The position numbers and the translations under genes were made by a program. A stretch of 47,968 nucleotides of DNA from Planctomycetota bacterium (lineage in GTDB: Bacteria; Planctomycetota; Planctomycetia; Gemmatales; Gemmataceae): NCBI GenBank assembly GCA_016873095.1, contig VGYC01000034.1, positions 1 to 47,968 of the forward strand, read 5' to 3'. The first letter of the stretch is position 1, and each line of letters begins with the position of its first letter. Positions 17,297 through 25,956 of this stretch are shown here, in pieces. The notes under the pieces are model-generated. The model searched no databases. It had not been told where the DNA came from and worked only from the letters and a program-made list of their open reading frames with translations.

Positions 17297-18358
17297 CTAG
17301 CGCTTGACCGCCAACACCCAGGTCAGGCTCTTGCCGTCGGCCACGACATGCACTGGCGTGAGCCGGCCAGTTGCCGTGTCCACCCGATAGACAATCAGCT
17401 TGCCGTTGCCCTCGCCGGCGCCGAAGACATAGCGGCCGTCCGGATCGATCTCGACAGAGCGCGGCGTCTTCTCCGTCGGCGTTTGTCCGAGGGGCGTCAG
17501 CTTGCCGGATGCTGCATCGATGGCGAAGCCGGCCAGGCTGTCGTGTCCGCGGTTCGAGACCCAGACAAACTTGCCGCTCGGATGCACCTTGACCTCGGCC
17601 GTGCTATCCTTGCCTGACTTCTTGTAGTTGGCGGGCAAGGTGGACAGCGTTTGCGATGGCTTCAAGCCATTCTTCGGGTCGAACTCATAACCGGTGATGC
17701 TGAGACCTGTTTCGTCCGACGAGAAAGCAAACCTGCCGTTGGGATGAAACGCCAGATGCCGCGGTCCCGCCTTGTCGGCGCCGCCGGGGGCCTTGCCGGC
17801 CTCCGTCAACCTGCCCGTTTCGCCATCAAACCGAAACTGATAGACAGCGTTCGGTTCGACGTGTGGCACAAAGACGAAGCGATTGTCCGGACTGAGCGCG
17901 ATGTTGTGAGCCGTCTTGGCTGTCGTCACTGTCTGCACCGGCGGCGAGATGATCTTGCCGTCGTCATCGATGCGGTGCACCACGACCTTGCCTGCGGCAT
18001 ACGACGCGGACAGCAGCCAGCGGCCGGTGCGGTCCGTGCCGACAAAGGCCGCGTTCTCGCCCTTGGGCAGTTCCACGGTGCTGATGAGCTTGAGTTTTCC
18101 AGTCGCCGCATCGAGAGAAAAACTGGCCAGCGCGCTGGTGCTGCGCAGTGAAGCCAACAGGTATTTTTTGCGCGGATCGACCGCCAGGGAGCCTGGCGTG
18201 CCATCGACGGCGACGGCATCGCTAGCGGTCAACGTACCGTCCCCGGGGTTGAGCCGATAAATCTGAATCTTCTGCTCGGGGGCCATGGAGACGTAGAGAA
18301 ACGTTTCGGCATGTGCGGCCATTGGAACACCCAGCATGAGAGCCAAGATCAATCGCAT
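17297..18358 (-). CDS. Exported lactonase-type seven-bladed propeller (6-phosphogluconolactonase-like)
   Basis: A 353-residue protein of the lactonase/YbhE propeller family (Pfam 10282 type). Repeats of the form DGTPGSLAVDPRKKYLLASL, NIALSPDNRFVFVPH and PRSVEIDPDGRYVFGAGEG are spread evenly. The start at ATG 18358 has GGAGAA about 8 bases upstream and begins a signal peptide (LILALMLGVPMAAHA); the open frame upstream to 18550 is not needed. The cytosolic relative hydrolyses 6-phosphogluconolactone. Export argues that this one acts on another lactone or is a non-catalytic propeller. It ends 17 bp from the convergent YHS gene. Confidence 0.87.
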   Translation of the reverse strand: MRLILALMLGVPMAAHAETFLYVSMAPEQKIQIYRLNPGDGTLTASDAVAVDGTPGSLAVDPRKKYLLASLRSTSALASFSLDAATGKLKLISTVELPKGENAAFVGTDRTGRWLLSASYAAGKVVVHRIDDDGKIISPPVQTVTTAKTAHNIALSPDNRFVFVPHVEPNAVYQFRFDGETGRLTEAGKAPGGADKAGPRHLAFHPNGRFAFSSDETGLSITGYEFDPKNGLKPSQTLSTLPANYKKSGKDSTAEVKVHPSGKFVWVSNRGHDSLAGFAIDAASGKLTPLGQTPTEKTPRSVEIDPDGRYVFGAGEGNGKLIVYRVDTATGRLTPVHVVADGKSLTWVLAVKR

Positions 18359-18549
18359 CGGTGGTTCTCCGCGACGTCTCATGTCAAGACACCGGCGCCC
18401 GCATACGCAGATTGCAAGACGCGTGTCCTGCTGGTGTACGAAATGAGGGGCGAGTTTCCCACCATCTGACCATTGCTTCTTGGAACGTGTGACGCGCGTG
18501 TCATGTGACCGCGTCGTTCCGGCGGGTGTAAGAGCGGTCTGCGAGATCA

Positions 18550-20238
18550 CTACGGGCGCGGCGTGCGTGCCGGTGGAGGCTCGGCGGTCTCGAAGGGGTC
18601 ATGTGCAGTCGCCGCATCGGTGAACAGGCCGTAGACGCGGCGGACCTGCGCGAAACTGTCCGCCGGAGGAATGGGAACAAGGCAGGGAGCGAAGCCAGCC
18701 TGACGCAGTTCCGCTTCGCAGTCCATGGCGGCGACGACATAGCGCGGTCGTTCGCCGGCTGGCGGCAGGCCGCGCGTCGTCCAGGCGCTCTTGATGGCGC
18801 GACGCGTGTAGAATCGTGCGCGGGCGGCCAGGTTCTGAAAGATACGCACGTCCGCCCCGGACTCGACCGCGTGGTTCAGCGCGAGAAAGAGTTGCGTCTC
18901 TTGACGATACGTATCGGTGCGCTTCAGCCACCGGGCATGGACGTAGCCGTAAACCGTCCAGAGCAACACAAAGAGTGAAATCAGTGCCAGACGTTGCCGC
19001 CCATGGATACACGCCTGGCCTGCCAGAACGGCCAGGCCGGCGCTGAGCGTACCGACGATGGCGATTTCCCAAGCGATTGCCGATCCCAGCCGCGCGTGCA
19101 GCGCTGCACCGGCGACCGAGGGCAACGCCAGCGCAACCGTAAACAACAACCGGCGTGCACGCCAGTGCCGCAGGCGGGAAAACTGCCTGACCCACCAATG
19201 CAGGCCTTCGGCGGCCCAGAAGGCGCATGGCGGCAACGCATGGATCAAGTAATGGTGATGCTTGCCGCGCGAGCAACTGAGCAGGACCGCCGGAACGAGC
19301 AGCCAGATCCATAGCAGGCGATCCAGCCCGGCCACGCGGCGTGCCTGCTTGAACGATGACCACAAACCCGGCATCATGGCCAGTGTCCATGGCAAGACCT
19401 GCCAGGGCAATGTGCTTGCATAGTACCACGCCGGCTGACTGAAGGTCAGACCGTGAGCGGCCCGGCCCAGCGAGTGCTGCCACCAGGTCGCCATTGCCTC
19501 CGGATGCACCTGCATGACGAGCAGGGGCCAGGCTGCGGCGAGGGCAATGAAAATAGCCCAGCCGGTGGGATTCAGCAGGAACCGCCAGACCTGACGAGAG
19601 CGTTGAGTCAGCGCCCAGCAGATGCAGATCGCCAGCACCAGCGCTGCGCCGAAGAAGATTCCTTTTGCCAGGTTCGTGAGGCCGAGGAGCACAAAGAATA
19701 TCAGCGACTGGCGGCGTGCCGCGGCTGGATGGATGCAGAGCGTCGTTTCATGGCGGACAAATACACACAGGCAAGCGCTCGTCAGCAGCCAGAGATAGAT
19801 ATCGGCCTCGGCCAGGCGCGCATAGGTAATGAACCAGACCGAGGTGGAGACGATGAGCCCCACGAGCAATCCAAAATTCCGGCCGCGCAGCCGAGCCGCC
19901 AGGCTTGCCAGCAGCAACACCCCCAGAATCCCGCACGCGCCGGACGGCAACCGGGCAACTCGCTCGTCGATGCCGCCGCACAGCCAGCCGAGCGCGGCGA
20001 TCGCCCAGTGCGCCAGCGGCGGCTTCTCCAGCCACGGCTCGCCGCACAGTGTCGGCGTTAGCCATTGCCCGCTGGCCAGCATCTCGATGGCGCCCTGGAC
20101 TACGGGCGCTTCATGCGAGGTCAAGGTGCGCGCGGAGCCAAGATGCCAGAAGATCAAACTGCCGGCGAAGATCGCCAGGATAGACAAAGATCGCCAACCA
20201 AGGCCTGTCGGCGTCGCGAGCGAGGATTGAGCGTTCAT
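18550..20238 (-). CDS. Membrane glycosyltransferase, GT39/ArnT-like (GT-C fold)
   Basis: A 562-residue integral membrane protein with about ten hydrophobic segments. The family signature sits in the first periplasmic loop: LTSHEAPVVQGAIEMLASGQ, then WLTPTLCGEPWLEKPPLAHW, with the conserved Glu after His (HE instead of the usual DE) and the EKPPLxxW block. Such enzymes transfer a sugar from a polyprenyl-phosphate donor to lipid or protein in the periplasm. The ATG at 20238 is chosen because GAGGAAA lies just upstream and the membrane segment follows; the frame extends to 20415 but that leader overlaps the neighbouring gene. The kinase gene ends 47 bp upstream on the same strand, so the pair may form an envelope-glycan operon. 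Confidence 0.88.
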   Translation of the reverse strand: MNAQSSLATPTGLGWRSLSILAIFAGSLIFWHLGSARTLTSHEAPVVQGAIEMLASGQWLTPTLCGEPWLEKPPLAHWAIAALGWLCGGIDERVARLPSGACGILGVLLLASLAARLRGRNFGLLVGLIVSTSVWFITYARLAEADIYLWLLTSACLCVFVRHETTLCIHPAAARRQSLIFFVLLGLTNLAKGIFFGAALVLAICICWALTQRSRQVWRFLLNPTGWAIFIALAAAWPLLVMQVHPEAMATWWQHSLGRAAHGLTFSQPAWYYASTLPWQVLPWTLAMMPGLWSSFKQARRVAGLDRLLWIWLLVPAVLLSCSRGKHHHYLIHALPPCAFWAAEGLHWWVRQFSRLRHWRARRLLFTVALALPSVAGAALHARLGSAIAWEIAIVGTLSAGLAVLAGQACIHGRQRLALISLFVLLWTVYGYVHARWLKRTDTYRQETQLFLALNHAVESGADVRIFQNLAARARFYTRRAIKSAWTTRGLPPAGERPRYVVAAMDCEAELRQAGFAPCLVPIPPADSFAQVRRVYGLFTDAATAHDPFETAEPPPARTPRP

Positions 20239-20284
20239 TTTTTTCCTCGACGGAGACCGTCCCACGCAGAAGGTGTATCCGAGA

Positions 20285-21118
20285 TCAGGCCGCTTGATCC
20301 AGTTCCTGTCGAACAGCAGCCTCGGCGAAGACTTCCGAGGTGGCTCGGCCTTTCTTGCCGCGCACGCCCAGGCTGACCAGCACCGAGCGGCGTAACTGCC
20401 GCAGGTGGACCGCAAACATGCGATGCAGCTCGATCCAGGCGGGACGCCGGCCGGTTTCGCCCAGCAGCCAGGCCTGGTCCGGGCGATGATGTTGAATGTG
20501 TTTCGACAGGTGATACAGGTCAGCCTGGATCAAGTTGCGCAAGGCGGCCTGCGCCAGCCCGCTGCGGGCCATGCGCTCGTTCCAGAGTCCGAAACTGACC
20601 TGGAAATCGATCAGGTAAGGCAGGCCATCGTCACCGACGAGGATATTCTCGCGCTTGTGCAGATCGACGTAAGCGAGATTGCGTCGGTGCATTTCGCGTA
20701 GCAAGGCCAGCAACGCTGGAAAAAAATCATCGCCGGGCCGTTCCTTGCGGGCCAGCGGATGGGCGGCGATGAATTCGTGGCCCATGGCGTTTTCCAGCCA
20801 TCGACCGCCGCTGAAGATGGGCCCGCACGCCGGCGCTACGCCCGGCAGGCCTGCCAGCCGGCACAGTGCCAGCGCTTCGCGCCGGGCCAGGCGGCGTCCC
20901 AGCCAGGAAGTCGGCACGCCGAATATGGGCTGCACACGATTGAACTTGCAGACCACGCTGCGGCCGGCGCCCTCATAGCGCGCGGTTGCCGCCCACGAAT
21001 CGTGCTTGTAGATCTCCGCACGCGCGAAGCAGGCGCCATCGATCATGATTTCCAGTGGCGGATCCTGCTTGCCCAGAGCACGAAGCAAGGCCGGACGTGG
21101 TTTTGACGTGTGCCGCAT
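20285..21118 (-). CDS. Lipopolysaccharide kinase-like protein (Kdo/WaaP family)
   Basis: A 277-residue protein with a eukaryotic-like kinase fold of the Kdo/WaaP type. Visible are the nucleotide Lys (SVVCKFNRVQ), the catalytic loop YVDLHKRENILVGDDG with Asp and Asn, and the metal motif YLIDFQVSF, where DFQ stands for DFG. Members phosphorylate lipid A core sugars or similar envelope glycolipids on the inner membrane. I chose the ATG at 21118; the frame is open to 21538, but that stretch contains part of the inverted-repeat element and has no conserved sequence. No signal peptide or membrane segment was seen. It sits directly upstream of the GT-C glycosyltransferase on the same strand. Confidence 0.85.
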   Translation of the reverse strand: MRHTSKPRPALLRALGKQDPPLEIMIDGACFARAEIYKHDSWAATARYEGAGRSVVCKFNRVQPIFGVPTSWLGRRLARREALALCRLAGLPGVAPACGPIFSGGRWLENAMGHEFIAAHPLARKERPGDDFFPALLALLREMHRRNLAYVDLHKRENILVGDDGLPYLIDFQVSFGLWNERMARSGLAQAALRNLIQADLYHLSKHIQHHRPDQAWLLGETGRRPAWIELHRMFAVHLRQLRRSVLVSLGVRGKKGRATSEVFAEAAVRQELDQAA

Positions 21119-21564
21119 GAGAAGATCCGGAATGACTCCAGTCAAAGAAGAGTTCGGCCGCTCAAGCGCGGCGGGCCATAGCAGATGTCGACGCTCGATA
21201 CAACGTGAAGTGCCTGCGCGGAGTTGCGCCAGAGTCGACCGACAAGCCGAACGCGCGAGGCTGGGTCGCCTGCCGGTGCCGCGCTGATCGGGGTAAATCG
21301 CGCAAGCCATGCAGATGGGTTTGGCACGAGGTGTCAACCAGTGGCGAGTGTCAACCGAGGCTCGGCTGACTGGAAAGCCTGGCATACAGGGCACTAACTT
21401 AAGATGATTGTTTCGTAGGTCCCTGAGCAGCGGTCGGCGGTGGGAGGGCGAGGCTCCTGCCGAGCCGTGGAGCGACAATAAGCAAGCGGGTTCACGGCTC
21501 GGCAGGAGCCTCGCCCTCCCGAAATTCGGTCCATCCACTGCTCAGGAACTTATGAATTGGCCAA
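21119..21564. other. Intergenic stretch holding an inverted-repeat element
   Basis: This 446-bp gap contains no gene that I can support. Its right half (21414-21554) is the inverted-repeat element listed separately. The left part should hold the promoter of the kinase/glycosyltransferase pair, but I could not assign clear -35 and -10 boxes. Confidence 0.5.
21414..21554. mobile_element. MITE-like element with nested inverted repeats
   Basis: The core is a perfect 28-bp inverted repeat (21442-21469 and 21493-21520) built on gggcgaggctcctgccgagc, with a 23-bp loop. Outer ends (21414-21430 and 21538-21554) also pair over 17 bp with three mismatches, all transitions, around ctgagcag. The whole is about 141 bp and contains no gene. 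I recall the core motif as common in planctomycete intergenic DNA (from memory, not checked). A non-autonomous, transposase-mobilised element or REP-like hairpin is the best guess. Confidence 0.65.
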
Positions 21565-22308
21565 CTAGCGCCGGTCGTCCAGCGTCTGGCAAGCGAGATG
21601 GAGACGACGTTGTTCGCCGGGGGTAAGGTAGGAATCCGCGGCCAGCTCGCGGGTGTCGCGCAGCCAGCGCTGGGCCTGTTGTTGCCGGGCCAGGTCTCGC
21701 CAGATGAGGTGGAGGTACCAGCAGGGCCGGGCCTGCTCGGGCTCGAGGTTATGGGCGCGAATCAAGTCGGCTGCGGCCTTGAAGTAAAGACCTTCTGCCG
21801 GCAACTCCCCGTTCTGAGACTCGGCAGTCGAGCGCCGGGCCAGCCAGTACAGGCCCAGGCCGCGCTGCAAGTGAATCTGGTAGTCGTCCTCGCGGCCCTC
21901 GGCGAGTTCGACGAGCCTGCTATGAGCATGAACCAGCAACGGCAGCATCTTTTCGCCTCGCTCCTGGGCGACGGCGGCGAAGCGTTCAAACTCGTCGCGC
22001 GCTTCCGGAAGGCGTTTCAGCTGCATGAGCAGCTCGGCATACTGGGCCCGCAGGCTGACATGATTGGGATGGTCGGCGATGTGCTTGGCCAGAAAATGAC
22101 AGGCGCCAGCCTCGTCGCCGCGCTCCAGGCAGCCCGCCGCTTGCGCCAGGTCGCTGACCGACTCCTGGGGATTGGCCGCAGTTGAGGCCGCCACGGACAA
22201 CTCGTTCCCGGCACTGGCCAAGGCCAGCGCATTTGACCCAGGTTCAGGCAACAACACCTGGCAACCGGGGCCCAGTAACGCGACAGCCACGCACAGTCGG
22301 CGCATCAT
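21565..22308 (-). CDS. TPR-containing putative lipoprotein
   Basis: A 247-residue protein with an N-terminal lipoprotein-like signal (MMRRLCVAVALLGPGC, with Cys after LGPG). The lipobox is not canonical, but the same L-x-x-G-C form is seen in the TolC-like gene next door. The mature part has TPR-like helices: GDEAGACHFLAKHIADHPNH, LRAQYAELLMQLKRLPEARD, and RDLARQQQAQRWLRDTRELA. It is divergently oriented to the TolC-like gene, with a shared 316-bp upstream region. A role in envelope assembly or efflux is only suggested by position. GAGGGAG lies about 9 bases before the ATG. Confidence 0.75.
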   Translation of the reverse strand: MMRRLCVAVALLGPGCQVLLPEPGSNALALASAGNELSVAASTAANPQESVSDLAQAAGCLERGDEAGACHFLAKHIADHPNHVSLRAQYAELLMQLKRLPEARDEFERFAAVAQERGEKMLPLLVHAHSRLVELAEGREDDYQIHLQRGLGLYWLARRSTAESQNGELPAEGLYFKAAADLIRAHNLEPEQARPCWYLHLIWRDLARQQQAQRWLRDTRELAADSYLTPGEQRRLHLACQTLDDRR

Positions 22309-22624
22309 GTCAGCGCACTCCCTCTGAGATAACAGGCGCGCAAAAAGCCATCAAAGTTGCTATCGCCGGTCCAGCCTGGCAAATTGAATCAAAGATATCG
22401 ATTGAAGGAGCTCACGGGCCCCGCTCGTGGTCGCTCCAGCCGTGCCAGGGAGTTTCCCAGGCCTGCCGGAATTACTGCCTTCGCGCAGCTTGCTTGCCCC
22501 TGTGGAACATCCGGCACAACCGGCAAACATTTCCTGAATTGACTGACTGGAATAGCCGATAAACCCAGCAGCCTTCGGCCATGCCGCGCGAAGGTGGGAC
22601 ATTTCATTCCGCGGGGGATTGCGG
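22309..22624. other. Divergent upstream region
   Basis: This 316-bp region separates the divergent TPR lipoprotein and TolC-like genes and must hold both promoters. I saw no clear promoter boxes, palindromes or small genes in it. Confidence 0.5.
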
Positions 22625-25240
22625 GTGCGAAAGCCGGTCACGAGCACGTTGACGGAGCAAGTGCTGGTACGCAGCCTGCCGGTGTGGCTGGCGCTGGCCA
22701 TCGCCCTAGCTCTGGCGCCTGGCTGTACTCGGCACGTGTTCATGACGGAGAAAGTTTACGAGGACGCCACCAACCGGCTCTCTTACGACCTGGAGAACAA
22801 TCCCACGGCGGGCGTAATGCCGATCAGCGCTCCGGTCGCGGCCCCGCCCACCGCCGATTTTCCCGAGCGTCCACCGCGCTTCATGACGCTACCCGAGGCC
22901 ATCGCCATCGCCCTGGAGAACGGCAACGTCAGCAGCCAGGGCCAGGGCCTCTCTGTCGACGACCTCGTTGGTCTGGGGCGCGGCCCATTGAATGCGCAGA
23001 GCCAGCGTGTGCGCGTTCTTGCCCTGGCGCCGGCCATTGCCGAAACCAACATCGAGGCCTCGCTGGCCCGCTTCGATGCCAAGTGGATCACCACCGTCGG
23101 CTGGACGACGACGGACAACCTGGTCAATGGCCTGGCAGACTTTCAGAACGGCACAAGTGCGACCGTCAACTCCACGGTGGTCAAGGCTTTTGCCAGCGGC
23201 GGCATCATGAACGTGTCCGCCGGGGCGCTCAACCCCGGGCCATTCTCGGGCTCGTACACGAACCTGCGCAATCCTCCCAATGGCGTGATCAACAACGTCT
23301 ATAACATGCCGATCACGGTTGGCTTCGAGCAACCATTGTGGCAGAACTTCGGCGTCGGCATCAACCAGTTGCTCAACCAGGTGGCGCCAAGTCAGGGCAT
23401 CACCATGCCGGGCCAGGCGGCCGCCTATTTCAACAACAACAGCCGTCTGCCATTGACGCAAGGGCCAAGCTTCGCCGGCCTGGCCACGCAGGGTATCCTG
23501 CTGGCGCGGCTGCAGTTCGACCTGCAGCGCGCCGAGTTCGAGCAACAGATCAATCAACTTCTGCAAAACACCGAGGTCGCCTACTGGCGGCTCTACCAGG
23601 CCTATGGCCAGCTCTATAGCTGGGACGAGGCGCTCAAGACCGCGCTCACCGGCTGGCGCTTCACCAAGAGCAAGACCCAGCAGGAACTGGAAGGCACCGG
23701 CGCCCAGGAACTGTTCCTCACCCAGGCGCTCTATGAGGAATTCCGCGGCGAGCGACTGAAGGCGCTGGGCCAGGTCCTGGATGCCGAGCGCAACCTGCGC
23801 GGCATCCTGGGTCTGGCCAACGAGGACGGTTCGCGGATCGTGCCCATCACGGCGCCGACCGTCGCTCCCTATCAACCGAACTGGGAGGCCGCCGTGCAGG
23901 ATGCCCTGGCGCTTCGCCCCGAACTGATCATGGCTCGCGAGAACCTTCGCAATCAGCAGTTCACCCTGGAAATCACCAAGAACTTCCTGAAACCGGATCT
24001 GCGGGCTACTGGCTTCATTCAGCCTACCGGATGGGGTACGCGGCTCGACGGCAACGGCACGATGAACGAGACGATCAATGGCACGGTCATCCCCAGGACC
24101 AGCAATGCCTTTCGGTCGCTGGCTCGGGCCGACTGGAACAACTGGACCGTCGGCATGACCTTGAACGTTCCGCTCGGCTGGCGGTTGGAGCACGCCGCCG
24201 TGCGATCGGCCCGCTTGCAGCTGGCCCAGGCTTACTACGTTCTCGAAGACCAGGAAGAAAAAGCCAAGCGTCTCCTCTCCAAGGAATATCAGAAGCTCAA
24301 CGAGTTCTACCGACGCATCGAGATTGCCCGTGCCGAGCGCAAGGCCTACGAGCAGACAGTGAAGGCGTACTGGAAGCTGATCGAGACGCAGTTTGGCAAG
24401 CAGTTCAGTCCCGGCAACCAGGCCGTGGTGGATGCGGAACGTCGGCTGGCCCTGGCCCGGCTCAAGGAATATGAGGCCATCGCCGAGTACAACTCGACCC
24501 TGTGCCGCTTCGAGTGGTCCAAGGGAACCATCCAGCAGTACGACAACGTCGTGATCGCCGAGGGCGCCTTGCCACAGATGGTGCAGACGCGGGCCGTCGA
24601 GCATGAGCGGATGCGGAGCATGGCCCTGGTTCTTCAAGAACGGGATCGCGGTCCTGGTCCGGTTGATCAGCCCGGCATGGCCTTCCAGAACAGCCAGGTT
24701 CCCGTTGACGTTGCCGCGCCGCCCAGCGCCAATAGTACCAACCCCGATAACACCAGGCTGGAACCCATTCCGGTCCAGCCTCGTGAGTTGAAGAAGCCCG
24801 AGACGGTACCGCAGGCGCCTCGCGATATCAGCAATCCGGGGGCGGAACCAGTCAAGGACCTGGCCCCTGGCAAGCAACCGATGCAACCTGGCAATTCCAG
24901 CAACACCGGCAAGCCCGACAAGTCGGAAGCAGCCCCGAAGAGCTTGCCGGCACCGAAAGTTGATGCGGGTTCTCGCAAGCTGGAGATTCCCACTCGGCCC
25001 GTCGAACCTCCACAGGCTTCGCCTGGCACGTCGAATAGCAAACCGTCGAATGGCACGCCGTCGAATGGCACGCCGGGTACGATTGTGCTGCCGGAGGGCG
25101 ACATTCCGGGGTTGTTCAATGTGCCGCAACGGCCGACAACGCCCGAGTCCGGCGGTCGGCCCATTGCCGCGCCGCCGACAACCGGCCCCGCACTGCCCGG
25201 TTCACCCATCGGTCCTCCTCCTCCGCTTGGCCGGCCGTGA
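22625..25240 (+). CDS. TolC-like outer membrane efflux protein with lipobox and Pro-rich tail
   Basis: An 871-residue protein of the TolC/OEP family. I start it at GTG 22625 because GGGGGA lies about 6 bases upstream; a TTG at 22619 leaves no room for a ribosome binding site. The N-terminus has a lipoprotein-type signal (LALAIALALAPGCTRHVF). The OEP region spans about residues 75-660. Its long helices include LARLQFDLQRAEFEQQINQL, NTEVAYWRLYQAYGQLYSWD, VLDAERNLRGILGLANEDGS, and VVDAERRLALARLKEYEAIA. The last 190 residues are rich in Pro, Ser, Gly and Asn and look disordered. TolC proteins form trimeric channels for efflux or type I secretion. No inner-membrane partner is adjacent. Confidence 0.88.
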   Translation: MRKPVTSTLTEQVLVRSLPVWLALAIALALAPGCTRHVFMTEKVYEDATNRLSYDLENNPTAGVMPISAPVAAPPTADFPERPPRFMTLPEAIAIALENGNVSSQGQGLSVDDLVGLGRGPLNAQSQRVRVLALAPAIAETNIEASLARFDAKWITTVGWTTTDNLVNGLADFQNGTSATVNSTVVKAFASGGIMNVSAGALNPGPFSGSYTNLRNPPNGVINNVYNMPITVGFEQPLWQNFGVGINQLLNQVAPSQGITMPGQAAAYFNNNSRLPLTQGPSFAGLATQGILLARLQFDLQRAEFEQQINQLLQNTEVAYWRLYQAYGQLYSWDEALKTALTGWRFTKSKTQQELEGTGAQELFLTQALYEEFRGERLKALGQVLDAERNLRGILGLANEDGSRIVPITAPTVAPYQPNWEAAVQDALALRPELIMARENLRNQQFTLEITKNFLKPDLRATGFIQPTGWGTRLDGNGTMNETINGTVIPRTSNAFRSLARADWNNWTVGMTLNVPLGWRLEHAAVRSARLQLAQAYYVLEDQEEKAKRLLSKEYQKLNEFYRRIEIARAERKAYEQTVKAYWKLIETQFGKQFSPGNQAVVDAERRLALARLKEYEAIAEYNSTLCRFEWSKGTIQQYDNVVIAEGALPQMVQTRAVEHERMRSMALVLQERDRGPGPVDQPGMAFQNSQVPVDVAAPPSANSTNPDNTRLEPIPVQPRELKKPETVPQAPRDISNPGAEPVKDLAPGKQPMQPGNSSNTGKPDKSEAAPKSLPAPKVDAGSRKLEIPTRPVEPPQASPGTSNSKPSNGTPSNGTPGTIVLPEGDIPGLFNVPQRPTTPESGGRPIAAPPTTGPALPGSPIGPPPPLGRP

Positions 25241-25319
25241 TCGAATCCAAGGCATTGACACCAGGGCGGACAACGGTTACGGAGCGGACACGCATCCCGG
25301 TCGACGGCTAGACACGAAT

Positions 25320-25340
25320 GGACAGGTGAGCCGCCTGTCC
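25320..25340 (+). promoter_or_regulatory. Hairpin just upstream of the thioredoxin-like gene
   Basis: A perfect 7-bp stem (GGACAGG 25320-25326 with CCTGTCC 25334-25340) and a 7-base loop lie 14 bases before the ATG at 25355, with the GGGGA ribosome binding site in between. It may close the upstream transcript or affect translation of the next gene. There is no T run. Confidence 0.55.
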
Positions 25341-25354
25341 TTGCGGGGATTGGC

Positions 25355-25891
25355 ATGAAGTCCATCTGCTGTATTCTGGCGATCTTGACAGCGCTTGCCG
25401 GTTGCGGCAGATGGCGGCGCGAGCGTCAGATCGTGCCGTGCACGACCTGCTGCGTGGCGGTCGGCCAGCCGGCGCCGGAGATCACCGGGCAGGACATCGA
25501 CGGCGCCCCGATCAATCTCAGCGACTATCGCGGCAAGGTCGTCGTTCTCGAATTCTGGGGACACTGGTGAACTGCGTGTCGCCGGATGTACTCGCACGAG
25601 CGGTCGCTCGAGCAACGTCACGAAGGCCGCCCCTTCGTCTTTCTGGCCGTCAACAGCGACGCCGATCGCACGCAAGTCAAGCAGATCCTCGCCGAGGAGA
25701 ATCTAATCTGCCGTTGCGTCTGGGATGGCGGCGGCCCGGAGGGCCCGATCGCCACTCGGTATGGCGTTGAGCGCTGGCCGACCACCTTTGTGCTCGACGG
25801 CAACGGCGTCATCCGTTACAGCAACGTGCATGGCCCGGAACTCGACCAGGCCGTCGAAACGCTTCTACAGGAACTCGAACGCCGCCAGTGA
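25355..25891 (+). CDS. Thioredoxin-like lipoprotein (TlpA/redoxin type) with in-frame TGA: candidate selenoprotein (UxxC)
   Basis: One reading frame of 179 codons is interrupted only by a TGA at 25568-25570. Residues 1-16 form a lipoprotein signal with a canonical lipobox (LTALAGC). The redoxin domain follows: VGQPAPEITGQDIDGAPINL, then SDYRGKVVVLEFWGHW, TGA, TACRRMYSHERSLEQR, then FVFLAVNSDADRTQVK and the cis-Pro region YGVERWPTTFVLDGNG. In the TlpA/AhpC-TSA families the position after FWxxW is the first catalytic Cys of WCxxC, so codon 72 (TGA) replaces exactly that Cys and C75 is the resolving Cys. No frameshift or second stop occurs. A hairpin 31 nt after the TGA fits a SECIS. I infer selenocysteine; alternatives are a nonsense mutation or a sequence error. 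It would act as a membrane-anchored thiol/selenol oxidoreductase. Confidence 0.75.
25597..25610 (+). promoter_or_regulatory. SECIS-like hairpin after the TGA at 25568
   Basis: CGAGC (25597-25601) pairs with GCTCG (25606-25610) around the loop GGTC (25602-25605). Beyond one A-A mismatch, two more pairs (25594-25595 with 25612-25613) extend the stem. The loop starts 31 nt after the TGA, within the roughly 16-37 nt used for bacterial SECIS elements, and has G at loop position 1 and GU at positions 2-3. Short GC-rich hairpins are frequent by chance, so the position and loop are the main support. Confidence 0.55.
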
Positions 25892-25956
25892 CGCGCGCCT
25901 ACTTGCCGAGCCGCAACGGAATTCGCAAGAATTCCAGGAGCAGCGACGGCACCATC

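Noticed and set aside
22889-25129. A 746-residue open frame on the minus strand
   Set aside because: It is antisense to the clear TolC-like gene, has no domain or signal, and is the usual by-product of GC-rich codon use.
25568-25570. The TGA as a plain nonsense mutation or sequencing error
   Set aside because: Not fully excluded. It was set aside because it falls exactly on the catalytic Cys codon, the downstream frame is intact, a suitable hairpin follows, and a second gene shows the same pattern.
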